A stretch of DNA of 64,000 bases from a virus. The notes under the pieces were generated by a model. It did no database searches. It saw only the letters and a program-made list of their open reading frames with translations, and was not told the DNA's origin. The position numbers were made by a program, and so were the translations under genes. Of this stretch, positions 9,358 through 18,800 are shown in pieces. The DNA lies in the IMG/VR virus record IMGVR_UViG_3300006810_006497, positions 1-64,000 of that record, one strand, 5' to 3'. Every line of letters starts with the position of its first letter. The stretch's first letter is position 1.

Positions 9358-9635
9358 CAAATCAACCTCTTCATCTTCTGCACTTTCTCATTGATCTTCA
9401 ACGAAAAGTGGTTGTTGTTTAGTCGAGCGGCGACGATGGCCTTCATCTCCTCTTCGGTGTATTCGAGGCCCATCTCCTCATTGAGCATCTTCTCCTCTTC
9501 AAGCATTCTAGCTTCCAAATCCCTAACACCGCCATTGATGGCTTCGTCAGCCAACTTACCGATGTCCTCTGCGAGTTGAATCATCTTCTCATGATTCGCA
9601 ATGAGGGCGAGAAGAACAACGGCCACCTCAGCCAC
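9357..9635 (-). CDS. Small helical head-tail region protein
   Basis: This 92-residue protein starts at a GTG overlapping the connector stop; a second in-frame GTG lies 9 bases on. After a hydrophobic N-terminal stretch (VAVVLLALIANH) it is almost wholly charged helix (KLADEAINGGVRDLEARMLE then EEKMLNEEMGLEYTEEEMKA). This suggests a membrane or tail-lumen contact followed by a coiled coil. It sits where neck proteins are usual. I do not recognise the family. Confidence 0.5.
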   Translation of the reverse strand: MAEVAVVLLALIANHEKMIQLAEDIGKLADEAINGGVRDLEARMLEEEKMLNEEMGLEYTEEEMKAIVAARLNNNHFSLKINEKVQKMKRLI

Positions 9636-11214
9636 CCATCCCTGCAACAATGATGGACTCTTGGTACGGCACAAGCATCCGCTTGACCTCCTCCTCCATC
9701 TTTTGCATTTTGGCGTTGAGATCCACGTTTTGAGATCCTTCTGGGAATAGCACCGTGTAGTCATCGGTCATCATGATGTCAATTGCCACCATTTTGATGC
9801 AGACTTCTTTGATCGTCTTGTCGAGATAGCGTTCGCCATAGATGTAAGACACCTTCAACGAATGATTCTCGTAAAATGGGTATTGGTTGTTGAACATAAT
9901 TGCTCCGTTGTCTTCCATCGACCACCAGTCATATTGACGCTCCTCGTCATTCATGTCAATGTTCAAGCGTTGTTGCTTGACAACAACATCAGCGGCCAAT
10001 GCAGCGATTGCCCCCGTGGTCAACTCTTCAACAACCGTGAAGTCGTTCCCTGATCGAGAACATCGGGCAACATGGGTCGTCCCGCTCACGGTGTAATACA
10101 CCAAACCGTGAGTCTTTGTGAAGGCAGAAGCATCTGGGATGGTGAACCCGCCGAGGCCATCGACTGACGAGATGGTTGCTTGAACACCAGTCCCCAATGA
10201 AAAAGTGAACACATCTGGGTTGGTTGTAGCGATGGTGTTGGACTCTCCTTCCTCAGTTGAGCGCATCGATGAGATCACAATTTTGCCATCGCCCTCATCG
10301 CTGTTTGCCGCAGCGAGATATTCGTTGTTCACATAGAGTTGCTTGCCGTATTCCTCAAGTGTTCCGATAGCGATGGCAGTTCGAGAAGTGGCTGCGTCTT
10401 TGTTGATGAGGTTGGCAATGTTTTGAGCAATGGTCTTCGATCCAAAGTCCGACTGCCATTGTCCGTTGCCTGTGCCGCTTTGTAGCGTTGCGGTGTGAGA
10501 TGTACCGTTGCATAGGAAGATCTTCTCCGTGCCAGCCAATTGGGTTGAATCGCCAACCTTCATGCACGTTCGAGCGGCTCCCAACTCTCGATAATAGTCG
10601 CTTTGCCACACACCAAGGCGTAGGATTCGTTGAAGTGAGCGATGCCTCAAATAGACTGCACCGACATAATCGGTGTAGTAGCGGCGACGGTATGGCTTGA
10701 ATGTGGTGAAGTTTTGGTATTCGTCCACAACGATTCGAGGACGCCATGCCATGCGGCACACCTGGTCGATGTAGTCCTGCTTTTTACGGATGAGGTTCTC
10801 CACGTGTGATCGCGTGAGGCCACGCTCTTGACTGTTGGTCAATGCATGATTGATTTGGATCTGCGCGTTGGCAGCGGTCGTGAAGGACTCCGATGCCTCA
10901 GCAGTTGCTTTGACTGCGACGTTGCCACCACCAATGCTCTCCGTACCAGATACGGTGTAGGATTTGCCCATGGCGTCGGCATCATCGTACACGGTGATCT
11001 TGGTCGTGGTGTCGAACTTCCATCGGCGGTATTCGGCCCCGCTCACGGGGAAAAAGATCACGCCGTCCGTGATGAACGAGTCATCCGACAATGAGATCGG
11101 ATCAGGAAGGGGCAGTTGAAGAAACTCCGCAACCTCGTCAACGGAGCAATACACCAACTCATCGGGTTCCAGCGGCGAACTGGGGCGATGACCAGGGTTG
11201 AAGACTTGAGGCAT
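9628..11214 (-). CDS. Head-tail connector/adaptor protein with inserted beta domain
   Basis: This protein has 528 residues. The N terminus (LVYCSVDEVAEFLQLPLPDP) and C terminus (LDKTIKEVCIKMVAIDIMMT, DDYTVLFPEG, then a long closing helix) match the layout of head-completion/adaptor proteins of the gp6/gp15 type. Between them is a large beta-rich insertion (about residues 220-400) with the Gly/Thr-rich style of the other structural proteins here. It lies between capsid-side genes and the tail terminator, as expected for a connector. The insertion makes it about four times the usual length, perhaps decorating the neck. Confidence 0.55.
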   Translation of the reverse strand: MPQVFNPGHRPSSPLEPDELVYCSVDEVAEFLQLPLPDPISLSDDSFITDGVIFFPVSGAEYRRWKFDTTTKITVYDDADAMGKSYTVSGTESIGGGNVAVKATAEASESFTTAANAQIQINHALTNSQERGLTRSHVENLIRKKQDYIDQVCRMAWRPRIVVDEYQNFTTFKPYRRRYYTDYVGAVYLRHRSLQRILRLGVWQSDYYRELGAARTCMKVGDSTQLAGTEKIFLCNGTSHTATLQSGTGNGQWQSDFGSKTIAQNIANLINKDAATSRTAIAIGTLEEYGKQLYVNNEYLAAANSDEGDGKIVISSMRSTEEGESNTIATTNPDVFTFSLGTGVQATISSVDGLGGFTIPDASAFTKTHGLVYYTVSGTTHVARCSRSGNDFTVVEELTTGAIAALAADVVVKQQRLNIDMNDEERQYDWWSMEDNGAIMFNNQYPFYENHSLKVSYIYGERYLDKTIKEVCIKMVAIDIMMTDDYTVLFPEGSQNVDLNAKMQKMEEEVKRMLVPYQESIIVAGMGG

Positions 11215-11231
11215 TCATTCAACTCCGTATC

Positions 11232-11546
11232 TCAACTGTGGTGGCTCCCCATGTTGAAATACATTGTTGCGCCACAAACCGCACACTCTGGAGTCCAACA
11301 GAAATGGAGAAGCCCACATGAAGTGCATCGAGTCCCCGATCCAATGTTTTGAATGTCCCTCGATTGTTTCTTGTCAACTTTGACGAGGCGTGTTGCTGCG
11401 TTTGCCATGTTCTCACGGCTAAACGGAGATTGATCCTCAGCGATCTGACCTGCTGAGGTCATGACTTCAAGCATACGCTTGTTGCGCCGCTTGTGAATCT
11501 CCATCGATGTTTCGAGATCGATGTGGCCTGTTTGCATTCGAGCCAA
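11232..11546 (-). CDS. Small zinc-ribbon protein in the neck gene cluster
   Basis: This 104-residue protein has a basic helical N-terminal half and a C-terminal zinc ribbon with C-x2-C and C-x2-C pairs (CTSCGLLHFC, then CAVCGATMYF). It lies between a capsid-side protein and the connector. It is one of several virion-region proteins with zinc ribbons. No family is recognised. Confidence 0.5.
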   Translation of the reverse strand: MARMQTGHIDLETSMEIHKRRNKRMLEVMTSAGQIAEDQSPFSRENMANAATRLVKVDKKQSRDIQNIGSGTRCTSCGLLHFCWTPECAVCGATMYFNMGSHHS

Positions 11547-11560
11547 AGGGGTTCACCCCC

Positions 11561-11911
11561 TCATGCACGTGCGCCCGTGATCATGACTCGAAGAATGACA
11601 CCAGTTCCAAGACCGATGTCCCCAGAGAGGTCGAGTCCGACAGCAGGGGTGAGGGGGATGTTTGCACCGCCAGCATCGGCAGGGTCAGTTTGAACATACG
11701 CTTGGATCTTGTTCAAGGTTCGGTCGTATTCAAACACAAAGCCGCCTTGATTCTCAATGTGAACCATGTCGGGGTTTGCAACCCATTCGCTGGCATCGAA
11801 ATCAATGCCTGGTGCGGGCCACGAGGTTGCATCGGTCGCCACCTTCAACGAAACCGTCAAGCGGTTCCCTGACACATTCGTTCGTCCTTGTTGCTGCGTT
11901 TCAACGGCCAT
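11561..11911 (-). CDS. Small structural protein, possible capsid decoration
   Basis: This 116-residue beta-rich protein (LTVSLKVATDATSWPAPGID, FVFEYDRTLNKIQAYVQTDP, ending GTGVILRVMITGARA) is followed by two genes of similar style, each with VILRVMI- or IRVVII-type C-terminal strands. A GAGGAGATAAC ribosome site precedes the ATG. Gene order suggests a head protein; nothing more can be said. Confidence 0.45.
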   Translation of the reverse strand: MAVETQQQGRTNVSGNRLTVSLKVATDATSWPAPGIDFDASEWVANPDMVHIENQGGFVFEYDRTLNKIQAYVQTDPADAGGANIPLTPAVGLDLSGDIGLGTGVILRVMITGARA

Positions 11912-11948
11912 GTTATCTCCTCAGTCGGTTTTCCTATTTAAGATGATT

Positions 11949-12473
11949 TCACTCAGTTATGATCACAACACGGATTGTCCCCGTGGGTTCGAGAATGTTT
12001 GGTGCATCAACGAAACAGTTGATGCGGCATTGCCCAACCAACAGGCCGTTCCATGCGGCAGGTTCGTCAATCGAATGCAATTCGCTTGCAGCAGTTGACG
12101 GAGCCGAAACAGCGAAATGAAGTGAATGGGTTCCAGCGGTGCTACCTTTGTTTGCACCAGGCGTGGTTTCGAGATAGATCACTTGATCCGCTCCAGATCC
12201 AGCATAATTCAAACCACGAATCTCATCAAAGAAGGTGTATTCCGTGGATCCGTCATCCTCGATGTCCATGGAGATGGTGAACTTGCCAATGGCTCCAGAA
12301 CCAATTAAGTATGCTGATCGAGAGGCATCAATGATGACTTTGCTCACTTTACCATTGAAGAAGGCAGTCGTTGAGAACCCGTTTGCTCCGTTCAACGTGA
12401 AGACTCGACGATTGATACGTGTACGACTGAGATAATTCTCGCCATCGCTGATGTCCGAGAAGTTGTCAGTCAT
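11949..12473 (-). CDS. Structural protein, possible capsid or neck accessory
   Basis: This 174-residue beta-rich protein reads INRRVFTLNGANGFSTTAFF, FTISMDIEDDGSTEYTFFDE, HSLHFAVSAPS, ending ILEPTGTIRVVIITE. The C-terminal strand resembles that of the neighbour at 11561, suggesting related jelly-roll-like head proteins. No enzymatic motif is seen. Confidence 0.45.
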   Translation of the reverse strand: MTDNFSDISDGENYLSRTRINRRVFTLNGANGFSTTAFFNGKVSKVIIDASRSAYLIGSGAIGKFTISMDIEDDGSTEYTFFDEIRGLNYAGSGADQVIYLETTPGANKGSTAGTHSLHFAVSAPSTAASELHSIDEPAAWNGLLVGQCRINCFVDAPNILEPTGTIRVVIITE

Positions 12474-12478
12474 TCAAC

Positions 12479-12835
12479 TCACGCTCCGAGTTTAGCCAAA
12501 AGGTCAGCCTTTTTGTCGGAGTTGCTGGTTTCGATCCCACGCTCTTTGCAAAGAGCCATCAGTTTGGCACGAGTCAGCGAGGACAGATCCTCAGCGGGTT
12601 CCTCAGCCTTTGGAGCCTCGACCACTTCCTTCATGGCAGCGGTTTTCTTTTCCTCGGCATCACTCACGACAGTCCAAGCAGTTGAACCTGCGTCGATGGC
12701 GGAGAGGATTCGCTCCTCGACCCATGCCTCGGGAAGATCCGTTCGAGGCGAACCACGAGCGAAGCCCATGCGGATGCCGTTGACGTTGTATTCGATGTAC
12801 GGTTTGCCACCTGTGTAGGTGATGGTGTATCCCAT
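12479..12835 (-). CDS. Small protein with C-terminal SAP/Rho-N-like motif
   Basis: This protein has 118 residues when started at the ATG at 12835, which has GAGGTG 8 bases upstream. The N-terminal half is a small beta domain (MGYTITYTGGKPYIEYNVNG) and the C terminus (LTRAKLMALCKERGIETSNS then DKKADLLAKLGA) matches a SAP or Rho N-terminal helix-loop-helix. Its layout (beta domain, acidic linker, SAP) parallels the protein at 6324, so the two may be distant paralogues, one in the head group and one in the tail group. Confidence 0.55.
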   Translation of the reverse strand: MGYTITYTGGKPYIEYNVNGIRMGFARGSPRTDLPEAWVEERILSAIDAGSTAWTVVSDAEEKKTAAMKEVVEAPKAEEPAEDLSSLTRAKLMALCKERGIETSNSDKKADLLAKLGA

Positions 12836-12846
12836 CAGGGAACACC

Positions 12847-13215
12847 TCAACGGTACAAGAATGCAATTCGGAACTTGTCCTCTGCAACGACGCCAGAGTC
12901 GGCAGCGAACTTGATCTCAGTCGAGGTGTGGTCGCCCTGAGCCATGCGGCCAGCAGCGGTCGTAGCGTTGAATCCGTCAAGGACTGCAATGACTTCCGTG
13001 CCAGAGACGGCGTTGGTTGAGAGGGCCAAGTCGTAGGTGGTTGCGACGTTGGATGCCGTCAATTCGACCTCGACGATAGCCATGCTGATCGTGCCAGTTG
13101 CGGTGTTCGTACCCATGGGGGTCTGTTGCCAGTTAGTGTCATCGTTGCCCACACCAGCCCAAAGGGGTGCGTTCATGATCACAGTTCCATTCCCAGTAAT
13201 GTTTGCGTTTGCCAT
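12847..13215 (-). CDS. Small capsid-adjacent protein, possible head decoration protein
   Basis: This 122-residue protein lies directly after the capsid gene in transcription. It reads GNGTVIMNAPLWAGVGNDD, then ATGTISMAIVEVELTASNVA, then STEIKFAADSGVVAEDKFRI. Size and place fit a trimeric decoration protein, but I recognise no defining motif. Its ribosome site region (GGAGATGATGAAAC) is the same as that of the capsid gene. Confidence 0.45.
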   Translation of the reverse strand: MANANITGNGTVIMNAPLWAGVGNDDTNWQQTPMGTNTATGTISMAIVEVELTASNVATTYDLALSTNAVSGTEVIAVLDGFNATTAAGRMAQGDHTSTEIKFAADSGVVAEDKFRIAFLYR

Positions 13216-13244
13216 GTTTCATCATCTCCATGTTTTGTTTGTCC

Positions 13245-14393
13245 TCATGCACTCAGATCTCGGATCTTGCCGTGTGCGCCATAGAAGAGTTGCCACAGGT
13301 CGCCCATCGTGTGGAACAGACCGACTTGACCGAGGCGGTTGATCCCGAAGGGGTCGCCCGTTTCGATACCAGACTCGTGGTAAAGCGTTGGCTTGGCGGT
13401 GCAGAAGTAGGTGTAGTCCGTGTCGATGAAGTAAAGACGGGACAGGCCATCGTCTTCAACGTCCTTCGAGGGGATGATCGGGACGCCGTTGTAGGTGGCG
13501 ACGACGAAGCCAGCGTCCATACCTGGGACACCTTGAACGCCGTTGACACTTGGGGCGACACGCTTCATCTCGGTGAAACGCTGCTGAGGTTGGAGGAGTT
13601 GCTGGATCTTCTCAACGGTGTCGTAGCCCGTGAGGATGACCTTGGGCTGACCACCACGTTCCCAGACGCTGCGGAACATTCCATCGAGGATGTTCAAGGT
13701 GAGGGGGCGTTCTGCGCCACCCGTACCAGCATCGACGTTGGCGTCGTACCACTCACGAGCCGCGCCACCAGAGGAATCACGGGTGAGGCTGTATTGGTTG
13801 TGAACGGTGGCTGCGCTGATGTCAGCGAAAGCAGAGGTTTCGATGAAGGATGAAGAGGTTGCACGGTCGATGGACTCGAAGGAGTTGCCAGCAACGGTGT
13901 TGACATCTCGAAGGAGCATCTTGTTGATCGACTCAGCGTGGGACTTCGACATTTCCATCTTGATCACAGCACGAGCATCGCCAAGGCCATCGTCCTTGTC
14001 AGCAAGGAACATGGCGGTTTCGGAGAGGTCGAACTTGGAAGCCACAGTCTTGGGCTTGGTGCTGACCTCAGCGAAGGTTGGCTTGGTGGAGTCGGGGAGC
14101 GTCCCGTTCTCAGCAATACCCGATGCTTCATCGGGCTTGCCAACGACGACACGCCATCCACTCTTCTCCCAAGGCTTCTTGGGGAGGATCGAGAAGGCGT
14201 TGAACTCTTGGTTCAGTTGCGACCAAACCTTGCGGCCAAAGATGGCGTTGTAGGTTCCAGTCGTGGTGGACATGAGAGGCGAATCAGCCTTGAGCAGATC
14301 CGTGCCGCTGTAAGCCCAGGCGTTGCTTCCAGCACCTGCGCCGTAGTAAAGGCGTTCCATGTCTTCGATTGTTCGGATGTATCCTTGGGTCAT
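13245..14393 (-). CDS. HK97-fold major capsid protein
   Basis: This protein has 382 residues. Features of the fold are the extended-loop region (about 85-125, SGIAENGTLPDSTKPTFAEV followed by KTVASKFDLSETA), a spine helix (SKSHAESINKMLL), and A-domain and closing strands (PKVILTGYDTVEKIQQLL, GVPIIPSKDV, YFIDTDYTYFCTAKPTLYHE). There is no long N-terminal delta domain, so scaffolding is probably supplied by the preceding protease gene. Strong ribosome site AGGAGATGATGAAAC. Gene order protease then capsid is canonical. Confidence 0.88.
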   Translation of the reverse strand: MTQGYIRTIEDMERLYYGAGAGSNAWAYSGTDLLKADSPLMSTTTGTYNAIFGRKVWSQLNQEFNAFSILPKKPWEKSGWRVVVGKPDEASGIAENGTLPDSTKPTFAEVSTKPKTVASKFDLSETAMFLADKDDGLGDARAVIKMEMSKSHAESINKMLLRDVNTVAGNSFESIDRATSSSFIETSAFADISAATVHNQYSLTRDSSGGAAREWYDANVDAGTGGAERPLTLNILDGMFRSVWERGGQPKVILTGYDTVEKIQQLLQPQQRFTEMKRVAPSVNGVQGVPGMDAGFVVATYNGVPIIPSKDVEDDGLSRLYFIDTDYTYFCTAKPTLYHESGIETGDPFGINRLGQVGLFHTMGDLWQLFYGAHGKIRDLSA

Positions 14394-14415
14394 GTTTCAT
14401 CATCTCCTGTTTGTT

Positions 14416-15780
14416 TCAATCTCCACGCAAGGCTCGCATTGCCAATGCTTCTGCGGCTCGCCAACCATCGATGTCGCTGCCCATCTGGGCGAACTCGTCA
14501 TGGGTTGGTACACGGATGGAGGTGGTGGGTGCGGATGGCACGGGGGTGGCACTCTTCTGGAGGTCGGTGTTCTCAGACTTGAGCATGGCGATCTCCTCAC
14601 GGAGGGCGTTGATCTGGTGTCCGACATCGTTCTGCTTGCGGAGTTCCACAGCACGAGCGGTTTCGGATTCGTAGCGGTCTTGCCACTCCTTCTCGACGAG
14701 GCCCTTCACGGCTTCCTCATCACGCAGAGCAGCGTAGGTGCGGTAGCCCTTTTCGAGCATCTCAGGGGTGAGGGACTTGACCACGTTTTGGTTGCCAGAG
14801 GGAGCGTTCATGTTCATGTTGGGAACGCTTGGCCCTTTGATGACGTAGTTGTTGCCGCCAGGAGAGGGGAGGGTGGGGTAGGCTGGTTCGGTTGCATCTT
14901 CACCAGATCCAACTTCATCGCCTTGACCACGGTGGGAGAAGCCGCCGCTGCCCTGCTCAGGGAGGTAGGCTTTCTCCAAACCGAAGTGATCTCGAAGGGT
15001 GTTGAGATCCACGCCAGAGTCGTGGGCAAACTTTTCGAGGGTGTCGATGTAGGCGAGGGCGAGATCTTCCTCAGCCGACTTCTTGGTGCAGCCTTCGCAA
15101 TCCGAGGATTTGCAGACGCTACAACTCATGTTTTTGTAGGCTTTGTCCTCTTTGCCTTCGTTCAGTTCTTTGAGGACTTCGCTGAGTCCAGCCTTAATTT
15201 CATTCAGCACTTCCGTATTGCTCATGTTTTCATCTCCATCCATTTTGAGGATCGTGTATGCCGCCTCGGGATTGATTCCCTTCTTGCATAGCGTGATCTC
15301 ATGGAGTTCAAGGTCGGTGATCTCTCGATGCGTACCGAGTTCGGGCGTAGTCTTGGACACTCGAAATAGTGCCTGTCCACCAATGGAGAACGCCCGTAGG
15401 TCGCCATTGCGGATTTGCTTCTGCACTTCACGTGCTTTTTGAATGTCGTTGCGGATTTTGCAAACAACGAACAGTCCGTGATCATCAACTTCGGATTTCC
15501 AAAGGCGACCTTCGCTATCATTGTAGGAAGGAACAACTTCTCCGACTTGGATACCAGAGTGTGCCAACTGAACATTGCGGAATGCTTTGTTGCCCATGAA
15601 TTGGTCGAAAGCCTTCTTGAGGGCGTTGACAGGGATTCGATCACCCTGCTTGTCCACCATGTCAACAGATGCATAACCTGCCACATAGAGGTCGCCATTG
15701 GCGGCGGCAGACTTGAGAAGGAAATCCGAACCTTCCGCAGACCATCCTGCGGAGTTCAGTTCCATTGTCGTCGCCGTCAT
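14416..15780 (-). CDS. Prohead maturation protease (XkdF-like) fused to a scaffold-like region
   Basis: This protein has 454 residues. Residues about 28-185 match the XkdF/prohead serine protease family: LYVAGYASVDMVDKQGDRIP, a QLAHSG motif giving His74, and AFSIGG giving Ser132, followed by ITDLELHEITLCKKGINPEA. Residues 220-231 form a Cys4 cluster (C220, C223, C228, C231). The remainder is acidic, low-complexity and coiled coil (about 365-420), as expected for an internal scaffold. It is the first gene of the leftward head-tail unit, with a TATA-like element 22 bases upstream of the ATG. It is the natural candidate to cleave N-terminal tags of packaged proteins (see findings). Confidence 0.82.
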   Translation of the reverse strand: MTATTMELNSAGWSAEGSDFLLKSAAANGDLYVAGYASVDMVDKQGDRIPVNALKKAFDQFMGNKAFRNVQLAHSGIQVGEVVPSYNDSEGRLWKSEVDDHGLFVVCKIRNDIQKAREVQKQIRNGDLRAFSIGGQALFRVSKTTPELGTHREITDLELHEITLCKKGINPEAAYTILKMDGDENMSNTEVLNEIKAGLSEVLKELNEGKEDKAYKNMSCSVCKSSDCEGCTKKSAEEDLALAYIDTLEKFAHDSGVDLNTLRDHFGLEKAYLPEQGSGGFSHRGQGDEVGSGEDATEPAYPTLPSPGGNNYVIKGPSVPNMNMNAPSGNQNVVKSLTPEMLEKGYRTYAALRDEEAVKGLVEKEWQDRYESETARAVELRKQNDVGHQINALREEIAMLKSENTDLQKSATPVPSAPTTSIRVPTHDEFAQMGSDIDGWRAAEALAMRALRGD

Positions 15781-15802
15781 TATTCGGCAAATATCGAGTC
15801 AT

Positions 15803-15811
15803 CCTATATGA
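15803..15811 (-). promoter_or_regulatory. TATA-like promoter element for the head-tail unit
   Basis: On the minus strand this reads TCATATAGG, 22 bases before the protease ATG. The same nine bases lie 21 bases before the regulator gene at 36663. The spacing fits an archaeal TATA box with an almost leaderless transcript. Confidence 0.45.
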
Positions 15812-15816
15812 AGGCT

Positions 15817-15840
15817 ATCTCAACAAAAAAGTGAGATCTC
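15817..15840 (-). terminator. Probable T-tract terminator after the ligase-like gene
   Basis: Immediately after the stop, on the minus strand, there is a palindrome TGAGATCTCA and then CTTTTTTGTTGAGAT. The segment TTTTTTGTTGAGAT recurs exactly at 50354-50367. Archaeal termination needs little more than a T tract, so this probably separates the 36.7-15.8 kb unit from the head-tail unit. Confidence 0.45.
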
Positions 15841-18800
15841 AGTCTTCGTCATCGGCCTCGGAACGATCACTCGGCTCCACTTCTTGTTCTTCGAGCATCT
15901 CCTGTTGGGTTTTCATAGGGACTCGAAGAGTTGCTTTGCCGTTTTCAACATCTAAGGTTGATGATTCGCCCTCATCTTGGCTGTCCTTGACCTTCAAATG
16001 GTACACAGGATCTCCCTCTTGAGGTTCCTCTTCGGTTTTTGGATCGTAAAACGAAACCGCTGAATCATCCAACAACTCTGTTGGCCCAGTTGGTGCGGTG
16101 ATGTCGGCTTGCATACCCGCCCAGGCTCCGCCATCAGGGGAGATTCTGTTCATTCGAGGGAACATACGCTCCACAATGTCGTCATCGATTGCTTCGTTGA
16201 CCGTCCATTCTCCTTTGTCCGTTTGCTCAAGTCCGTATTCGCCAGCGTACATCTCAAGCATTTTCTTGTTGAGTCCTTTGACATTCTCAATCATGTTCTC
16301 TGTTGACTTGGCTTTGTTGTCATGGGTGATGTGGCTTCGAGCAGATCTCATGATGTCGGCCACACCATGGCCCTTTTCATCAACTCCTTCAATCGCTGGC
16401 GCACGAAGAACGGTTTTTTGCAAGATCTTCAATCTTCGTGGTCGTCGCTTTTTAGATGAATGAATTGGGTTGTGAGCATCACCCGATGTGAACGTCCCCC
16501 CGCTTGAAGCAGGTGCAGCCGCCGCCCCTTCCTTTAGCAAAGCAATCGCAACAGGCCCCCAAAGAGGAGCATCTCGATTAGCCTTTGCAAACAAAACCTC
16601 ATTGCCTTCAACTGCTTGAATGTTGAAACCGCCGTCGATGTATTCTCCTTTCAACACTACGGGTTCAAGAATGGAGGGATAAACCAACTTTACCTGATCT
16701 GGATAAGCGATGACCTCTGGCATGGGTGGATAAAACGCCTTAGCGATGTCCTCTTTGGCGTACCGAATCCACTTGGGGTGAACCTCCTTCTCCTTCATGA
16801 ATGTGGATTTGGAATCTCGAATAAGCAACTCGTTCTTATCCAAAGCGTTGACTGTTTTGAGCAATCCCTCTTGATCGGTGGACACACAATTGGTGGGCAT
16901 TGGGAAATGCACCTTTGGTGTTGAGTCGTAAAGAGTCCTCAATGCGTTGACGCGATCCTCCAACGGCTCCATGTGCATATCTGTTCCTTTGTGAACCAGC
17001 AGGTCAACAACATGAAGGACGCCATCGTCGAGGTATGCATCAAAGGTGAAATCTCCCGTAATCTCACGCAGATCCTTCCGAACATCGGACGGCAGTTTGC
17101 CGCCTTTGATGTGATTGCCCTTCTTTTCGACGAACATTCGCTCGCCACCTGGCATCTTTTGAACAACCCAATCTCCTGTGAATCCTCGCAACTTATCCAT
17201 CTCGTCGAGGCTATGGATGGTGTAGGCAGGGATGATCTTAGTCTTGAACACGCCAGTTGCTTCGTAGTCATCGGATTTGTGAATATCTCCTGTTGCTAAA
17301 GGCGATAGCCCTCGATGATCGAGCGAACTGATTGCTTGGATGTCGCGTTGTTTCGCACCAGCGGGCAGATCAACGAAGGTTGGCCCCAACGCACCTACAT
17401 GGTTTTCATGAGCCGTGCGTTGCATGATTTGGAATGGCTCCTCTGCCAAACCGAACACGATGCCTTCTTGCTTGGGGTCGTACTTCCAAGTGAGGTTTGC
17501 TGGCATTTCATGGCCCCAAAGGTGGGTGTTGCCCGTGTTGTAAATCGGAGGTGATGTTGCAAACGAGGTTGGATGGACTGGCCCCATGTTCTGAACATTC
17601 ATCCGAACATTCCCCATTTGGTCGTATGTTGGAGCCATTGCACGGTAGGTGTTGCCCATGTCCATTTTCTTCAATGCGTAGTCTGCGGCACTTGCAATTT
17701 GCTGGAGATTGCCACGAGCCAACATACCCATGTCGATGCTGGTTGGATCGGTGGGGCTTAGCACGTCTTGACCAAATTGCTTCATGACTCGAATAGCCAT
17801 GTTCTGCATTGCTTGACCCAAATGCATATCGTTGGCTGCGTAAAGAGCGTTGTGAGAATCCCAATAATCCTTAGTTGAGGAGGGGTGTTCCTCTCGAAAC
17901 ATACCGATTCGAGGTGCGCCCATATCCACTTGACTTGCCAAGGATCGACCCAAAGAGGATAGCATCATTTGGTCGCTTGGGACAATCATCCGCCCACCTT
18001 GGCCCTTAATCTCGCTTGGGTGGAGGAAGTGCAGATTTGAGGAATGGCTCCAATTGGAGCGTCGTTGCTCAAAGAAGTCGGAGTCGTTGAATGTTGCTTT
18101 GAGAGCATGACGGTCTGGATGCATCTCGGTGATTGGGTGGTTGACTGCATGAGGGAAGTGGCTTCCAGCATCATGCTCATATCGCATCAAAGACGATGCA
18201 TTGTCATCGATGAGCATTGAGGATAGCCATCCCTCGCCAAACCACTTAGGATATGATTGCTCAAAGATCTGCTTCAAAGAACCAATGTTTCGACCGACTC
18301 CACCCCACGGCATGAATTGATCCCACCAATGATGGTTAATCGATTCAGCCATGTTCCCGTCTTCAAAGACCCATGGGCTCATGATATGATAATCTGCATC
18401 GTTGCTCTTTCCGATCATACCCATGCCCATTTTGAGAGGACTGACTGGGCCGTGCCTGTCGCTTGGCCGCATCCACCAATGAAGAAGGGGGGTGAACCGC
18501 TCACGCCATGAGCGCAACGCTCGACCCCATGAGATACCAGCCTTTTCTTGGAGTTTGTTTTGATGGAATCGGAAGTCGGGCGAACCTGGTTCGGTTTGAT
18601 TCATTGACTTGAGGATGTCGATGAAGTTTTGACGTTGGTCTGTCGTGTTGTATTCCAGTCCAAACAGATAGGGAAGCAGTCCCAACTCTCTCTTCCATTC
18701 GCTCACTTTGCCCGCTTCGTAGTCCTCGTCCGATGCATGACGGTATCGGTTTCGATCACGCTTGAACAAATCGTACATCGATTCCTTTGGATCTCCATAG

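Noticed and set aside
9636-9764. A longer start for the small helical gene at 9357
   Set aside because: The upstream codons lie inside the connector gene in another frame; the GTG at the overlap is the better start.
13203-15291. Plus-strand frames opposite the capsid and protease genes
   Set aside because: Antisense shadows of clearly identified genes.
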